64,000 nucleotides of DNA from positions 1,488,001 to 1,552,000 of the forward strand of contig NZ_AP025458.1 of assembly GCF_024347295.1 (NCBI RefSeq), given 5' to 3'. The notes beneath the pieces are model-generated. The model saw only the letters and a program-made list of their open reading frames with translations, did no database searches and was not told the origin of the DNA. Of the stretch, positions 55,184-64,000 are shown piece after piece. The stretch's first letter is position 1, and each line of letters begins with the position of its first letter. The DNA comes from Vibrio artabrorum (GTDB lineage: Bacteria; Pseudomonadota; Gammaproteobacteria; Enterobacterales; Vibrionaceae). Both the position numbers and the translations under genes were made by a program.

Positions 55184-56092
55184 TTACTTAATGTTAAGGA
55201 ATGCAGCGCCACGAACGCCACCTGAATCACCGTGCTTCGCTTTGATGATCTTTGGACATTTCGCTACAGACAACAGATATTTAGGCACACGTTTTGGCAT
55301 CTCTTGGTAGATAAGCTCGAAATTTGAAAGACCGCCGCCCAGTGCAACTACGTGTGGATCCAACCCTGTAAACAGGTTGGCAAAACAGATGGCCAACAAC
55401 TCCATAAAACGATCTACGTGCTCAGCCGCTTTCGCTTCACCCTCGTTATACGCTTGAATGATCTCAATCGCTTTCTTCTTCTCGCCAAAGTAGTGCTCGT
55501 AAATTAACTCAAAACCACGGCCAGATAAATAGCTGTCTAAACAACCTTTCTTGCCACAACCACAGCCCAATAACGGTGCGTTGTCGCCAAGGTGGAACCA
55601 TGCATCAAGAGGAAGGCGCATATGGCCAAGCTCGCCAGCAACATGGTTACGACCAGAGAACACTTTGCCTTCGTAAATAAGACCGCCACCAAAGCCTGTA
55701 CCGAGAATTAGGCCAGCAACTGAGGGTTCATCTTTCAACTCATCATCCCACGCTTCTGAAAGCGCAAAACAGTTTGCATCATTTTCGATTTTTACACTGC
55801 GGCCAATAAGTGCTTCTAAATCTTTTCGCAGTGGTTTACCTGTTGAAGCGGGTACGTTAACGACAAGCATAGTGCCGTCATCGGCGTTTTCCATACCAGG
55901 AAGACCAAGGCCAATTTTACCTTCGCAAGAGAATTCGCTGTCGTATTTCTGAACCAACCCTGCAATCGTATCAAGCAGTAATTGATAGTCGTCTGTTGGC
56001 GTAGGTACACGCTCTGTTGCTACTCGCTCAAGTTTCTCATTGAATGCACCAAACTCAATTTTTGTGCCACCAACATCGAAGCCGTAATACAT
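55184..56092 (-). CDS. nagK: N-acetylglucosamine kinase (ROK family)
   Basis: NagK phosphorylates GlcNAc released from chitin or cell wall, feeding GlcNAc-6-phosphate metabolism. The 302-residue protein has the ROK phosphate loop [13 protein letters not shown], catalytic END (IENDANCF), GTGFGGGLI, the zinc site HMRLPL...[12 protein letters not shown] and the sugar site ELGH. The ATG follows GGAG. It lies alone between the DUF2960 gene and the DTW gene. Confidence 0.92.
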   Translation of the reverse strand: MYYGFDVGGTKIEFGAFNEKLERVATERVPTPTDDYQLLLDTIAGLVQKYDSEFSCEGKIGLGLPGMENADDGTMLVVNVPASTGKPLRKDLEALIGRSVKIENDANCFALSEAWDDELKDEPSVAGLILGTGFGGGLIYEGKVFSGRNHVAGELGHMRLPLDAWFHLGDNAPLLGCGCGKKGCLDSYLSGRGFELIYEHYFGEKKKAIEIIQAYNEGEAKAAEHVDRFMELLAICFANLFTGLDPHVVALGGGLSNFELIYQEMPKRVPKYLLSVAKCPKIIKAKHGDSGGVRGAAFLNIK

Positions 56093-56255
56093 GAAATCTC
56101 TCCAATTTTTCCCTAAATTCGGGTAAATAAAATGTTTAAATAAAACAACTAAGGAGCATTATCCATAACACTCCCCCTACAAACCGTGATAGATAACAAA
56201 CTTATCTCGTGATCGAGTCTGTTTGAACAACAAGTCAGCACAAAGCGGTTAAAGG

Positions 56256-56996
56256 TTAGAGTGACGTCTCATTTTTACTGTGTTCGATGAAAGCATTCAA
56301 GCAAGGTTGAGTCGGATCCGACTTATAACGCGTCTTACTTAACATGTAGCTTTCTCGAAATGCTTCAAACCAGAGCTGTAAAGTCTTGGCCCCCTCTTCT
56401 TCACCGGCCTGTTGGAGCACTACGCTCGCGACTTCGGCAGTCGAAAGGTGTTGCTCATTGTCTGACTTTCTCATCATGTACTGGGAAACCGATTCAGGCT
56501 TAATCGATAAAACAGGTAAAGGTTGCAGATACTCTGAACGGCGAAAGATGCGTCTCGCTTCTCGCCAGCTTCCATCGATGAAGATAAGTAACAGTGTTTT
56601 ATTCGAATCACGCATTTGAGGTAAATCTTGAACCACACGCGTTTTGTCGTCGGTGTAATCTTCAGGGAATACAACAACGGGTTGGTATTTCTCATCGTTG
56701 AGGATATCCAACATCTCTTGATTAGGTTCTGTTCGGTGCCAAAGATAGGCATAACTGTCCTTGACCGTATCCATGATCAATCGACCGGTATTACTCGGCT
56801 TCATGATTTCGTTGTCTGATAAGATCAACATGGTCGCGACGTTGGTATCTATATTGGGTTGATGTTCACACAGACAACTCTCTTGCTTGATTTTACAGTA
56901 CTCGCATCGCACGACTTTACACCCCCGTGCGTTAAACGGCTTGGTAGCAAGAGACAAACGGTGTTGGTATAAACGGTGGAAAGCGTGAATTCTCAT
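56256..56996 (-). CDS. tapT: DTW-domain tRNA-uridine aminocarboxypropyltransferase
   Basis: The 246-residue protein has an N-terminal Cys cluster (CEYCKIKQESCLC), then LILSDNEIMKPSNTGRLI and the DTW motif region IFIDGSWREARRIFRRS, with Ser in place of Thr. DTW enzymes use SAM to add acp to tRNA uridine 47 (E. coli TapT). I chose the ATG at 56996, where the conserved stretch begins; the frame extends 30 codons upstream and overlaps the divergent next gene. Ortholog assignment to TapT rather than another DTW enzyme is by likeness only. Confidence 0.8.
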   Translation of the reverse strand: MRIHAFHRLYQHRLSLATKPFNARGCKVVRCEYCKIKQESCLCEHQPNIDTNVATMLILSDNEIMKPSNTGRLIMDTVKDSYAYLWHRTEPNQEMLDILNDEKYQPVVVFPEDYTDDKTRVVQDLPQMRDSNKTLLLIFIDGSWREARRIFRRSEYLQPLPVLSIKPESVSQYMMRKSDNEQHLSTAEVASVVLQQAGEEEGAKTLQLWFEAFRESYMLSKTRYKSDPTQPCLNAFIEHSKNETSL

Positions 56997-57070
56997 GAAT
57001 ATTAACGATAGATCTAGAAAAGTGGCACGATTGTACTTACAGTAACCTGATAATGATAGAAGGAATTCCC

Positions 57071-57880
57071 ATGCAAGATCCATCACTGCTGCGTCTCATT
57101 TGTTTTATTGTCGTTTTCGGATTGTGTGCGCTTTGGGAATGTCGCTTTCCACGTAAAACGCTGACTCAAAGCAAGTGGTTTCGTTGGGGGAACAACTTCG
57201 CATTAGTTGCCTTAAATAGTGTTCTGTTAGCCACACTTATCCCTATCGCTGCATTCCAAGCCTCAATCATTGCACAAGAGCATCACTGGGGTTTATTCAA
57301 TATCTTGTCCCTTCCTAAAGTGCTGACTATTGTCATCTGTGTGATACTGTTAGATTGCGCCATTTATCTACAGCACTTGGTATTTCACCGTGTGTCTTGG
57401 TTATGGAAGTTACATCGAGTTCACCATGCGGACCTCGATATTGATGTGACAACCGGCACTCGCTTCCATCCGATTGAAATGATACTTTCGATGCTAATAA
57501 AAGTGAGTTTAGTGGTCGCTCTCGGCGTCCCGGTTATTGCCGTAGTGATATTTGAAATTGTTCTTAATGCGAGTGCGATGTTCAACCACAGTAATGCGCG
57601 TCTACCACTGTGGATCGATAAGCAGTTGAGAAAAGTGATCGTGACACCAGACATGCACCGAGTGCATCACTCTATCATTGTTAAAGAGACGCATTCGAAC
57701 TTTGGCTTCTTCTTATCTGTATGGGACATCTGGTTTAAGACTTACCGCGCTCAACCCAAACTAGGCCACGATAAGGTGCATATTGGTGTGCCCGAGATTC
57801 AAGATGGTAAGGAGCAACGGTTGGATTTGATGCTGCGTCAACCGTTCGCGCATTTCTCGCCTCCCAACCAAGTAAAGTAA
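57071..57880 (+). CDS. Fatty-acid hydroxylase / sterol desaturase family membrane protein
   Basis: The 269-residue protein has four to five membrane segments and the diiron histidine motifs HLVFHRVSWLWKLHRVHH and HRVHHS, with a further FNHSN. Members hydroxylate or desaturate lipids using oxygen in the membrane; the substrate here is unknown. The ATG at 57071 follows GGA at about 7 bases. It is divergent from the DTW gene. Confidence 0.88.
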   Translation: MQDPSLLRLICFIVVFGLCALWECRFPRKTLTQSKWFRWGNNFALVALNSVLLATLIPIAAFQASIIAQEHHWGLFNILSLPKVLTIVICVILLDCAIYLQHLVFHRVSWLWKLHRVHHADLDIDVTTGTRFHPIEMILSMLIKVSLVVALGVPVIAVVIFEIVLNASAMFNHSNARLPLWIDKQLRKVIVTPDMHRVHHSIIVKETHSNFGFFLSVWDIWFKTYRAQPKLGHDKVHIGVPEIQDGKEQRLDLMLRQPFAHFSPPNQVK

Positions 57881-58026
57881 AGCTACTAAATTGGGGAGGT
57901 TAAGTCGCTCCGTACCCAGCAGTGATTGTTCAACGTAACGGTAAATAAATAAGTATGATTAATTTATTTCGTATACTTGAAGCCGTTGATGACGTTTGAT
58001 TTTAGTTTTTATTAGAAGAGTGACAT

Positions 58027-58512
58027 ATGAAAATAAAAAGAATACTAGCTTTGATAGTCACCTTGACGACTTTGGTTGCTTGTAGCTCTACGCCTATCCC
58101 TTACAGAGACATGAATGCTCTATCGAAACCGCTATCAAAATCAGAGCAAATGACAACGAATGCCTACATGACAGTATATAAGCATTGGCAAGGTGTACCT
58201 TATCATTTTGGTGGCACATCATTCCAAGGCATTGACTGTTCAGCCTTTGTGCAAATAGCAGTCCAAGATGCCGCTCAAAAAACCTTACCGAGAACGACAA
58301 AAAACCAAAGTAAGCAAGGTGTAAAAATCGCCTATGAACAAGCAATGAGCGGTGACTTGGTGTTTTTCAAAACCTCATTGAACGTCAGACACGTCGGTGT
58401 TTATCTGGGCAATAAACAGTTCCTACATGTCTCTACCTCTAAGGGCGTAATTATCTCTAGGCTAGATAACCCTTATTGGGCTTCAAAATTTTGGCAGTTT
58501 AGACGTATATAA
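58027..58512 (+). CDS. NlpC/P60 family lipoprotein peptidase
   Basis: The 161-residue protein has a lipoprotein signal with lipobox LVAC (Cys 19) and an NlpC/P60 domain with the catalytic Cys in GIDCSAFVQIA, His in VRHVGVYLG and a second polar residue in HVSTSKG. It should cleave peptidoglycan peptide bridges, anchored to an envelope membrane. Serine follows the lipidated Cys, favouring the outer membrane. It is a single-gene unit. Confidence 0.9.
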   Translation: MKIKRILALIVTLTTLVACSSTPIPYRDMNALSKPLSKSEQMTTNAYMTVYKHWQGVPYHFGGTSFQGIDCSAFVQIAVQDAAQKTLPRTTKNQSKQGVKIAYEQAMSGDLVFFKTSLNVRHVGVYLGNKQFLHVSTSKGVIISRLDNPYWASKFWQFRRI

Positions 58513-58635
58513 AGCATCAAAACTCTACTTATACCCTAAATCTAGCTCCTTGTTTAAAATGAAGAATTCTAAACGCTGGAGCCAGTTCTAAAGTCTCAAG
58601 CGCCAACGCTTAAAATCAGGACGATGATGAGATAT

Positions 58636-58980
58636 CTAGTCGTATTTTGCGACAGCCGAATCAAATAGATTTTTCACTAACGCAATATATTCATCTAAAA
58701 ATACGATTTGCTCGTTAGTCGCTTTCTTGCCCCATACCCCCGCAAGCACTTCACTTAAATCGGCAACGACCGCATCCGCTTCTTTCAACAACTGAAAACG
58801 AACACTAGAGTGGAGTTCAGGGTTCTGTTCAAAAATCGCCATGATGTTAGATGAAATCATGTCGGTGACAATGTCTTCAACACTTTCATCGCCCGTATCC
58901 CCTTTGGCATTGGTAAATACATCCAGATTGAATGATAAGTGCTCAATTAAAGCCAGATAGCCATCAGTTTCTACAACCAC
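58636..58980 (-). CDS. DUF3802-like small protein
   Basis: The 114-residue acidic helical protein begins MVVETDGYLALIEHLSFNL and contains GDESVEDIVTDMISSNIMAIFEQNP. I recall this as DUF3802, found in vibrios and relatives, with no known function. It lies convergent to the NlpC/P60 gene. Confidence 0.75.
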   Translation of the reverse strand: MVVETDGYLALIEHLSFNLDVFTNAKGDTGDESVEDIVTDMISSNIMAIFEQNPELHSSVRFQLLKEADAVVADLSEVLAGVWGKKATNEQIVFLDEYIALVKNLFDSAVAKYD

Positions 58981-59528
58981 AATAAATCTCCGTTTTTAAG
59001 CTCAAGAGCAGATGAATACGTCTCAAGCTAATAGTATGTTAATGAAGACATTTGTCACCACTTTCTTCTAAAAAGTGGTATATAAATGCTCTTCGCAAGC
59101 CTGTAAGGTCAAAAATACATCAATATAGAAACAAAGCCTAAACGTCGAATATATAATGGCTTTCCAATGCTGACTGATCCTTTGAATACTGACTGAACAG
59201 CGTGTCTTTGTGGCCTACACTTTAACATTCTCACTTGCTCAACTTTAGCGTAGACAATAACAACCCTTCAAAACTTTTCCAATCAGGAATCTGCTCTCAA
59301 CGTTGAATGTGAGATTTATGCCAAATTCTTCATCATCGTCAAAACGATTTTTTTACTGAATCAATTGCATTTCATCAGCTTGAGTTCACAGATCCACCAA
59401 TTGATTCGTCTTAATAAGATTAAGACTCAAGAACATTGACCAGTACATCTATAAATTGTTGAAATTTATCCTAGACTAACACTATTAACTCAACGTAATA
59501 CAAACCAACAGTTCTTTGAGGATCCCCT
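58981..59528. other. Intergenic region without a supported gene
   Basis: About 550 AT-rich bases separate the DUF3802 gene from the kinase-like gene. I see no gene, tRNA, terminator or clear operator; promoters of both flanking genes should be here. Confidence 0.5.
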
Positions 59529-60395
59529 ATGTGGCAGGCCATTTCTCAACAGCTTTCAGATACACTTTTATTCAACTTTCCGATCACCGAACGTATTAAA
59601 GTTTCCGGTGGTGACATTAACGATTGCTACATGATTAGTGATGGTAATGAGCGTTATTTTGTGAAAGTCAACCAGCGAGAATTTCTACCTAAATTTGAAA
59701 TTGAAGCTGAGAACCTTCGTTTACTAAGAGAAACGTCTACCGTCTATGTACCTGAACTTGTTCTGATCGGTAAAGCCAAAGACTGTTCGTTCATCGTTCT
59801 CAATTACTTACCCACTAAACCGCTTGAAACGAGTAACAATAGTTATGATTTCGGAGTACAACTTGCTCGACTGCATCAGTGGGGAGAGCAAAAAGAGTTT
59901 GGTTGTGATCAAGACAACTACATTGGCAGTACGCTTCAACCTAACCCGTGGCATAAAAAATGGTCGCGTTTTTTCTCCGAGCAGCGTATTGGTTTCCAGC
60001 TCCAGTTGTTGAAAGAAAAAGGCATCGATTTTGGTGACATCGACGATATCGTCAATACGGTCAACATGAAATTGGCGGGTCATAACCCTAGTCCTTCTTT
60101 GCTTCATGGCAATTTGTGGCATGGTAATGTTGCTAACTCCGCGTTTGGCCCGATTTGTTACGATCCTGCCTGCTATTGGGGTGACCATGAGTGTGATATT
60201 GCGTTAACAGAGTTATTTCACGGGTTCCCGCCCGCATTTTATGAAGGCTATCAAAGCGTCGTACCGCTCGATGTGGGTTATCCTGATCGAAAAGACATTT
60301 ATAATTTGTACCATCTTCTTAATCACTGCAATCAATTTGGCGGTGAGTATTTAGCACAAACTGAAGCATGTATTCAGAAGATTCAAGCGTTCTAG
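59529..60395 (+). CDS. Fructosamine-kinase family protein
   Basis: The 288-residue protein has an aminoglycoside-phosphotransferase-like kinase fold: GGDINDCYMI phosphate loop, FVKVNQREF Lys, the catalytic loop LLHGNLWHGNVANS and a metal site YDPACYWGDHECD. It resembles the YniA/FN3K group, proposed to phosphorylate glycated proteins and so trigger deglycation. The catalytic loop has HGN where many kinases have HGD; the Asp is replaced by Asn at that position, which also occurs in parts of this family, so activity is uncertain. A CPXCG gene follows 37 bp downstream. Confidence 0.88.
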   Translation: MWQAISQQLSDTLLFNFPITERIKVSGGDINDCYMISDGNERYFVKVNQREFLPKFEIEAENLRLLRETSTVYVPELVLIGKAKDCSFIVLNYLPTKPLETSNNSYDFGVQLARLHQWGEQKEFGCDQDNYIGSTLQPNPWHKKWSRFFSEQRIGFQLQLLKEKGIDFGDIDDIVNTVNMKLAGHNPSPSLLHGNLWHGNVANSAFGPICYDPACYWGDHECDIALTELFHGFPPAFYEGYQSVVPLDVGYPDRKDIYNLYHLLNHCNQFGGEYLAQTEACIQKIQAF

Positions 60396-60432
60396 TATCG
60401 ATCACCGTAGGTCAGTGTGAGGAGAGTTCACC

Positions 60433-60636
60433 ATGCACAAATACACCGAGAAACACGTCTCTTGCCCTCATTGCGGGCATGGCATAAGCATAACGCTCGA
60501 TGCGTCAAACGGCAGCCAAGACTTTTATGATGATTGCCCGGCTTGCTGTCACGCCATCCATTTAGATATGCAAGTTGATGAAGCCCGAAATCGGATCAAT
60601 CTATCGATTGATGCCGATGACGAACAAGTGTTCTAA
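60433..60636 (+). CDS. CPXCG zinc-ribbon small protein
   Basis: The 67-residue protein has two Cys pairs (CPHCG at 11-15 and CPACC) around a central strand region, ending in an acidic tail, matching the CPXCG family of small zinc-ribbon proteins. Function is unknown. GAGGAGAG precedes the ATG. It is probably cotranscribed with the kinase-like gene. Confidence 0.88.
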   Translation: MHKYTEKHVSCPHCGHGISITLDASNGSQDFYDDCPACCHAIHLDMQVDEARNRINLSIDADDEQVF

Positions 60637-60765
60637 ATAATGCCAATGGTTGATTGAGTACACCACAATCCCAAAAGAGTACTTCATGTGCTCTTTTGAT
60701 CTGAACGAAGGGCCGAAAAAACCAAATTCGCTGCTATCAATAATCGTCAACGGCGACAAGTCGAA

Positions 60766-61374
60766 CTATTTCTGATTCGCCAGAACGCGTTCAACCGTAT
60801 CCACTATCGCTTGTGTTTGAGGGTCGAATTCAATATTCACATCATCCCCGACCTCACGAGCGCCAAACAGAGTGCGATTCAGTGTTTCTGGGATCAAATG
60901 TACCGAAAAACGGTTGCCTTCAACTTCACCAATCGTCAATGAGCATCCATCAACACCGATGTAGCCTTTGCTCAGTACATATTTCATGGATGCTTCTGGC
61001 AGTTCGAACCACAGCGTACGGTTGTTTTCCGTTTTAATCACTTCAACTAGCTTTGCCATCAGTGCGATGTGACCAGACATACTGTGACCGCCAATCTCGT
61101 CACCAAACTTAGCAGCGCGCTCGACGTTGACCTTGTCACCAACCTTTAACTGGCCGAGATTGGTTAACCTCAATGTTGCTTGCATTAAATCAAACGCAAC
61201 GTGGTTTGCTGAAATATCAGTGACGGTTAAACAGCAGCCGTTATGAGCAATTGAAGCACCAATCGCTAAGCCTTCAACCATGTTATCAGTTAACTCAATG
61301 GTATGAGTTTGAAACGACGCTTTTTTGTCAATCGCAACCACTGTTGCCATGCCTTGAACGATACCTGTAAACAT
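60766..61374 (-). CDS. ribE: Riboflavin synthase alpha chain
   Basis: RibE makes riboflavin from two lumazines. The 202-residue protein has two tandem lumazine-binding domains, the first starting [12 protein letters not shown], with [12 protein letters not shown] and the second with [12 protein letters not shown], and [11 protein letters not shown] between. The ATG at 61374 follows AGGAA; the longer frame adds 9 non-family residues. It is divergent from norM, as in other vibrios. No FMN riboswitch is seen in the short upstream gap. Confidence 0.94.
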   Translation of the reverse strand: MFTGIVQGMATVVAIDKKASFQTHTIELTDNMVEGLAIGASIAHNGCCLTVTDISANHVAFDLMQATLRLTNLGQLKVGDKVNVERAAKFGDEIGGHSMSGHIALMAKLVEVIKTENNRTLWFELPEASMKYVLSKGYIGVDGCSLTIGEVEGNRFSVHLIPETLNRTLFGAREVGDDVNIEFDPQTQAIVDTVERVLANQK

Positions 61375-61535
61375 AAGATTCCTATTGAGCGTATTACCCA
61401 CAGTTTTTCATAGCAGTTATTGTGACATTTCTTTATGATTCGTCCAGTGGAAGCTCAAATTCTGTGTCTCTGATTCGTTCAGAATCTCCATTCCTACACC
61501 ATTACCCTAATTTTATCTCTTATTTGGAGTTGTTT

Positions 61536-62906
61536 GTGCATCGTTACAAAGAAGAAGCGTCTAATCTGATCAAACTTGCGACCCCGGTTTTGATCGCATC
61601 CATTGCACAAACTGGAATGGGCTTTGTCGATACCGTAATGGCTGGCGGCGTAAGCGCGATTGATATGGCGGCGGTGTCGATTGCTGCCAGTATTTGGTTG
61701 CCATCGATTCTATTTGGTGTCGGGTTATTAATGGCGCTGGTTCCTGTTGTGGCACAGTTGAACGGCTCGGGTCGTCAAATAAAGATTCCGTTTGAAATTC
61801 AGCAAGGTGTATTTTTAGCGCTTGTCATCTCTGTTCCAATCATTGGAGTGCTTTTTCAAACGCAGCTGATACTTGAATGGATGCACATTGAACCACTTAT
61901 GGCCCAAAAGACCATCGGTTATATCAATGCCGTGATGTTTGCTGTTCCTGCTTTTTTGCTCTTCCAAACGCTAAGAAGTTTTACTGATGGTATGTCTTTA
62001 ACCAAGCCTGCAATGGTGATTGGTTTTATTGGCTTACTTTTGAATATCCCACTCAATTGGATGTTTGTATACGGTAAGCTAGGAGCCCCTGCTCTTGGTG
62101 GGGTCGGTTGTGGCGTGGCAACGACCATTGTGTACTGGGTGATGTTCGCTTTATTGTTTGCCTACGTTTTAACATCAAAACGTTTAGCGAAAATCAATAT
62201 CTTTGGCACGTTCCATAAACCACAATTAAAAGCGCAAATCCGTCTGTTTAAACTTGGCTTCCCGGTTGCTGCTGCTATCTTTTTTGAGGTAACCCTATTT
62301 GCGGTTGTTTCCTTATTAGTCGCTCCATTGGGTTCATTGATCGTTGCAGCACATCAAGTCGCGATTAACTTCTCTTCACTGGTATTCATGATTCCAATGA
62401 GCATTGGTGCTGCAGTGAGTATTCGTGTTGGTCATAAATTAGGTGAAAGCAACACTGAAGGAGCAAAGATCGCGACACATGTGGGGATTATTATTGGGTT
62501 GATAACAGCGTTTATGACGGCAGCGCTAACGGTGCTGTTCAGAGAACAAGTCTCGCTGCTGTATACAGAGAACACCGCTGTAATCACGGTGGCAATGCAA
62601 CTATTGTTATTCGCTGCGGTATATCAATGTACTGATGCCATTCAAGTGATTGCGGCAGGTGCTCTACGCGGATACAAAGACATGCGTTCAATCTTCAACA
62701 TCACCTTCGTTGCCTACTGGTTGCTTGGTCTTCCTATCGGCTACATCTTAGGTATGAAAGATTGGATTGTTGAACCTATGGGCGCACACGGCTTCTGGAT
62801 TGGTTTCATTATTGGACTCACATCAGCGGCGATTATGCTGGGTATGCGCCTACACTGGATGCACAAGCAAGACGACGATGTTCAGCTAGAATTTAGCGCT
62901 CGTTAA
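61536..62906 (+). CDS. norM: Multidrug efflux MATE transporter NorM
   Basis: NorM exports drugs and dyes in exchange for Na+. The 456-residue protein has twelve membrane segments and long identity by eye to V. cholerae NorM (HRYKEEASNLIKLATPVLIAS, FVDTVMAGGVSAIDMAAVSI, RSFTDGMSLTKPAMVIGFIG). The start is GTG at 61536, with GGAG 6 bases upstream; the frame runs further upstream without family likeness. A terminator follows. Confidence 0.94.
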   Translation: MHRYKEEASNLIKLATPVLIASIAQTGMGFVDTVMAGGVSAIDMAAVSIAASIWLPSILFGVGLLMALVPVVAQLNGSGRQIKIPFEIQQGVFLALVISVPIIGVLFQTQLILEWMHIEPLMAQKTIGYINAVMFAVPAFLLFQTLRSFTDGMSLTKPAMVIGFIGLLLNIPLNWMFVYGKLGAPALGGVGCGVATTIVYWVMFALLFAYVLTSKRLAKINIFGTFHKPQLKAQIRLFKLGFPVAAAIFFEVTLFAVVSLLVAPLGSLIVAAHQVAINFSSLVFMIPMSIGAAVSIRVGHKLGESNTEGAKIATHVGIIIGLITAFMTAALTVLFREQVSLLYTENTAVITVAMQLLLFAAVYQCTDAIQVIAAGALRGYKDMRSIFNITFVAYWLLGLPIGYILGMKDWIVEPMGAHGFWIGFIIGLTSAAIMLGMRLHWMHKQDDDVQLEFSAR

Positions 62907-62937
62907 AGAGCGTTGCCGATCCTGTAGGCAAAGAGAC

Positions 62938-62972
62938 TTTAAGAGCACTGACTGAGCAGGGCTCTTTTTATT
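62938..62972 (+). terminator. Terminator after norM
   Basis: AAGAGC (62941-62946) and GCTCTT (62961-62966) pair around a 14-base loop, followed by TTTA. Confidence 0.65.
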
Positions 62973-63021
62973 GCCGATCAACTTATATATTCTGGTTTAG
63001 ATACCATAACTGTTTTTATTG

Positions 63022-63864
63022 TTAATACTCGCTCTTTTCCCGAACAAAGCGTGCAAACTTGGGTTTCCCATTTTGAGTAAATCCGTTGTAGCGAAACGTG
63101 ATCTGACTGCCAATTTCGGGGGGAGCCAATCGCATTTTGTCGCTAAATCCGCTCCCAATATAAAACTCGACACCGTCTTCGGTATGAACCAGTATTGAGC
63201 CCATCATCCCCTTATATTTGCCCGTACCCGCTTTATAGCCAATAACGGTTGCTTCCGCATCGTGGTGCCTTTTTAGTTTCAACAAGTCGTTACTTCGACC
63301 TGCTTGATAACGACTCGTGATTTTACGTAACATCAAACCTTCACCATTACGTTCGTCCACATTATCTAACTGATAGAATAAGCTGTCTTCACTATGAATT
63401 GGCGAATGCTCAATATAACTAACATGAGGCTCATCAATTACGCGAACCCAATGAATAATATTGTAATAGCGTTTCTGATAGTCACCTGCCGCACCTGGCA
63501 TATCAAACAACATGAGATCGATTTTCTTCCATGCGGCATCACTAGGCGTATGATCTAGCACGGTTTGCTGAACAAGATGAAAATTACCTCGCCCTGCCCA
63601 CAACTCCCCTTCTAAACGCACTTTCGGTAGTTTTTTGACAAACCACTTAGGGGCATAAATTCGATTGCCGTTGCGAGTAAAGAGTTGCTCTCCATCCCAC
63701 AAAGCTCGGACCCCATCCAGCTTTTCACTGGTCCAGTACAGGGACACATCGATGCCTTGTTGATAGTTATTGGCCAACACCAGATCGTCGGGTGGTAAGT
63801 AAGAAGAATGAGATGGGAGTGAACACGCCCAAAGGGTCGCAATTGCCAATTTCGTTAATCTCAT
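63022..63864 (-). CDS. Periplasmic ATP-dependent DNA ligase (Lig E type)
   Basis: The 280-residue protein has a signal peptide (MRLTKLAIATLWACSLPSHS) followed by a minimal ATP-dependent ligase: the nucleotidyl Lys in TSEKLDGVRALWDG, LEGELWAGR, LMLFDMPG, GEGLMLR, LLKLKRHHDAEATVIGY, and an OB-fold tail (ITFRYNGFTQNGKPKFARF). Lig E enzymes lack extra DNA-binding domains and are exported; roles in extracellular DNA or uptake have been proposed. The ATG at 63864 has GGAG 6 bases upstream. Bases 63865-64000 hold only its promoter region. Confidence 0.92.
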   Translation of the reverse strand: MRLTKLAIATLWACSLPSHSSYLPPDDLVLANNYQQGIDVSLYWTSEKLDGVRALWDGEQLFTRNGNRIYAPKWFVKKLPKVRLEGELWAGRGNFHLVQQTVLDHTPSDAAWKKIDLMLFDMPGAAGDYQKRYYNIIHWVRVIDEPHVSYIEHSPIHSEDSLFYQLDNVDERNGEGLMLRKITSRYQAGRSNDLLKLKRHHDAEATVIGYKAGTGKYKGMMGSILVHTEDGVEFYIGSGFSDKMRLAPPEIGSQITFRYNGFTQNGKPKFARFVREKSEY

Positions 63865-64000
63865 TACCAGCTCCAAGTTGTTTAACTTTCATTCCAAGAA
63901 GGCAACATCGTAAGCAATATTTCGTCACGGATGGCGGCATTTCATTAAAGATGCGACTCAAACAGCAACCTTATTTAACGCACCGTTTCATTCACCCCAC

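Noticed and set aside
63133..63145. Another copy of the GGACATTTTGTCC palindrome (CGCATTTTGTCGC) in the ligase gene
   Set aside because: The left arm does not match, it is coding, and no sigma-54 promoter is near.
1..64000. tRNA, rRNA, CRISPR arrays and insertion sequences
   Set aside because: I saw no cloverleaf, repeat-spacer pattern, transposase or terminal inverted repeats in the window.

Overview
The window looks like a piece of chromosome 1 of a Vibrio species, inside the replication terminus domain. Gene content and order resemble the V. cholerae segment that carries vpsV/vpsS, ccoNOQP, fnr, potABCD2D1, the formate dehydrogenase operon, tupABC, nagK and norM. This is from memory of that genome; no search was run. 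At the left edge is the 3' end of matP. At 2830-2857 there is a site with the full architecture of a chromosomal dif (XerC arm, TGTATA centre, XerD arm). Two exact matS sites (10706-10718 and 48160-48172) lie about 37 kb apart. matP, dif and matS together place the window in Ter.

Layout. 1-3000: matP end, a DUF3634-like membrane protein, a small exported TolA-domain protein, an HDOD-like protein, a gene-poor interval and dif. 3000-6400 (minus strand): a hybrid kinase and a FIST protein (VpsS and VpsV/NosP type) and a small membrane protein. 6.6-16.6 kb: cbb3 oxidase ccoNOQP, its assembly genes ccoH-ccoI-ccoS and a TauE/SafE protein, then fnr with an FNR box, uspE and ttcA. 16.9-19.3 kb: envelope and membrane genes. 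19.6-24.8 kb: potABC with two tandem potD genes. 24.8-29.8 kb: a GGDEF protein, cobB, amt, grxB and a DoxX-like protein. 30-40.3 kb: formate dehydrogenase with its chaperone, ferredoxin, Tat-peptide, DUF3305, DUF3306 and fdhD genes. 40.5-45.8 kb: ybiT and a two-gene unit of membrane P-loop protein plus MscS channel. 45.9-54.5 kb: a sensor kinase and NtrC-type regulator facing tupABC-mobA-mobB/moeA. 54.7-64 kb: housekeeping and small conserved genes (DUF2960, nagK, DTW protein, fatty-acid hydroxylase, NlpC/P60, DUF3802, fructosamine-kinase family, CPXCG, ribE, norM, ligE).

How parts work together. The main inference is a formate/tungstate (or molybdate) regulon. A 13-bp palindrome, GGACATTTTGTCC, recurs in three intergenic regions, before the FDH operon, between DUF3305 and fdhD, and before tupA. 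A GG-N10-GC sigma-54 promoter is visible before the FDH operon, DUF3305, fdhD and tupA. The sigma-54 activator with GAFTGA motif is encoded divergently from tupA. Metal uptake, cofactor synthesis, enzyme sulfuration (FdhD) and the enzyme itself would then share one two-component switch. The enzyme has Cys, not Sec, at the metal-ligand position.
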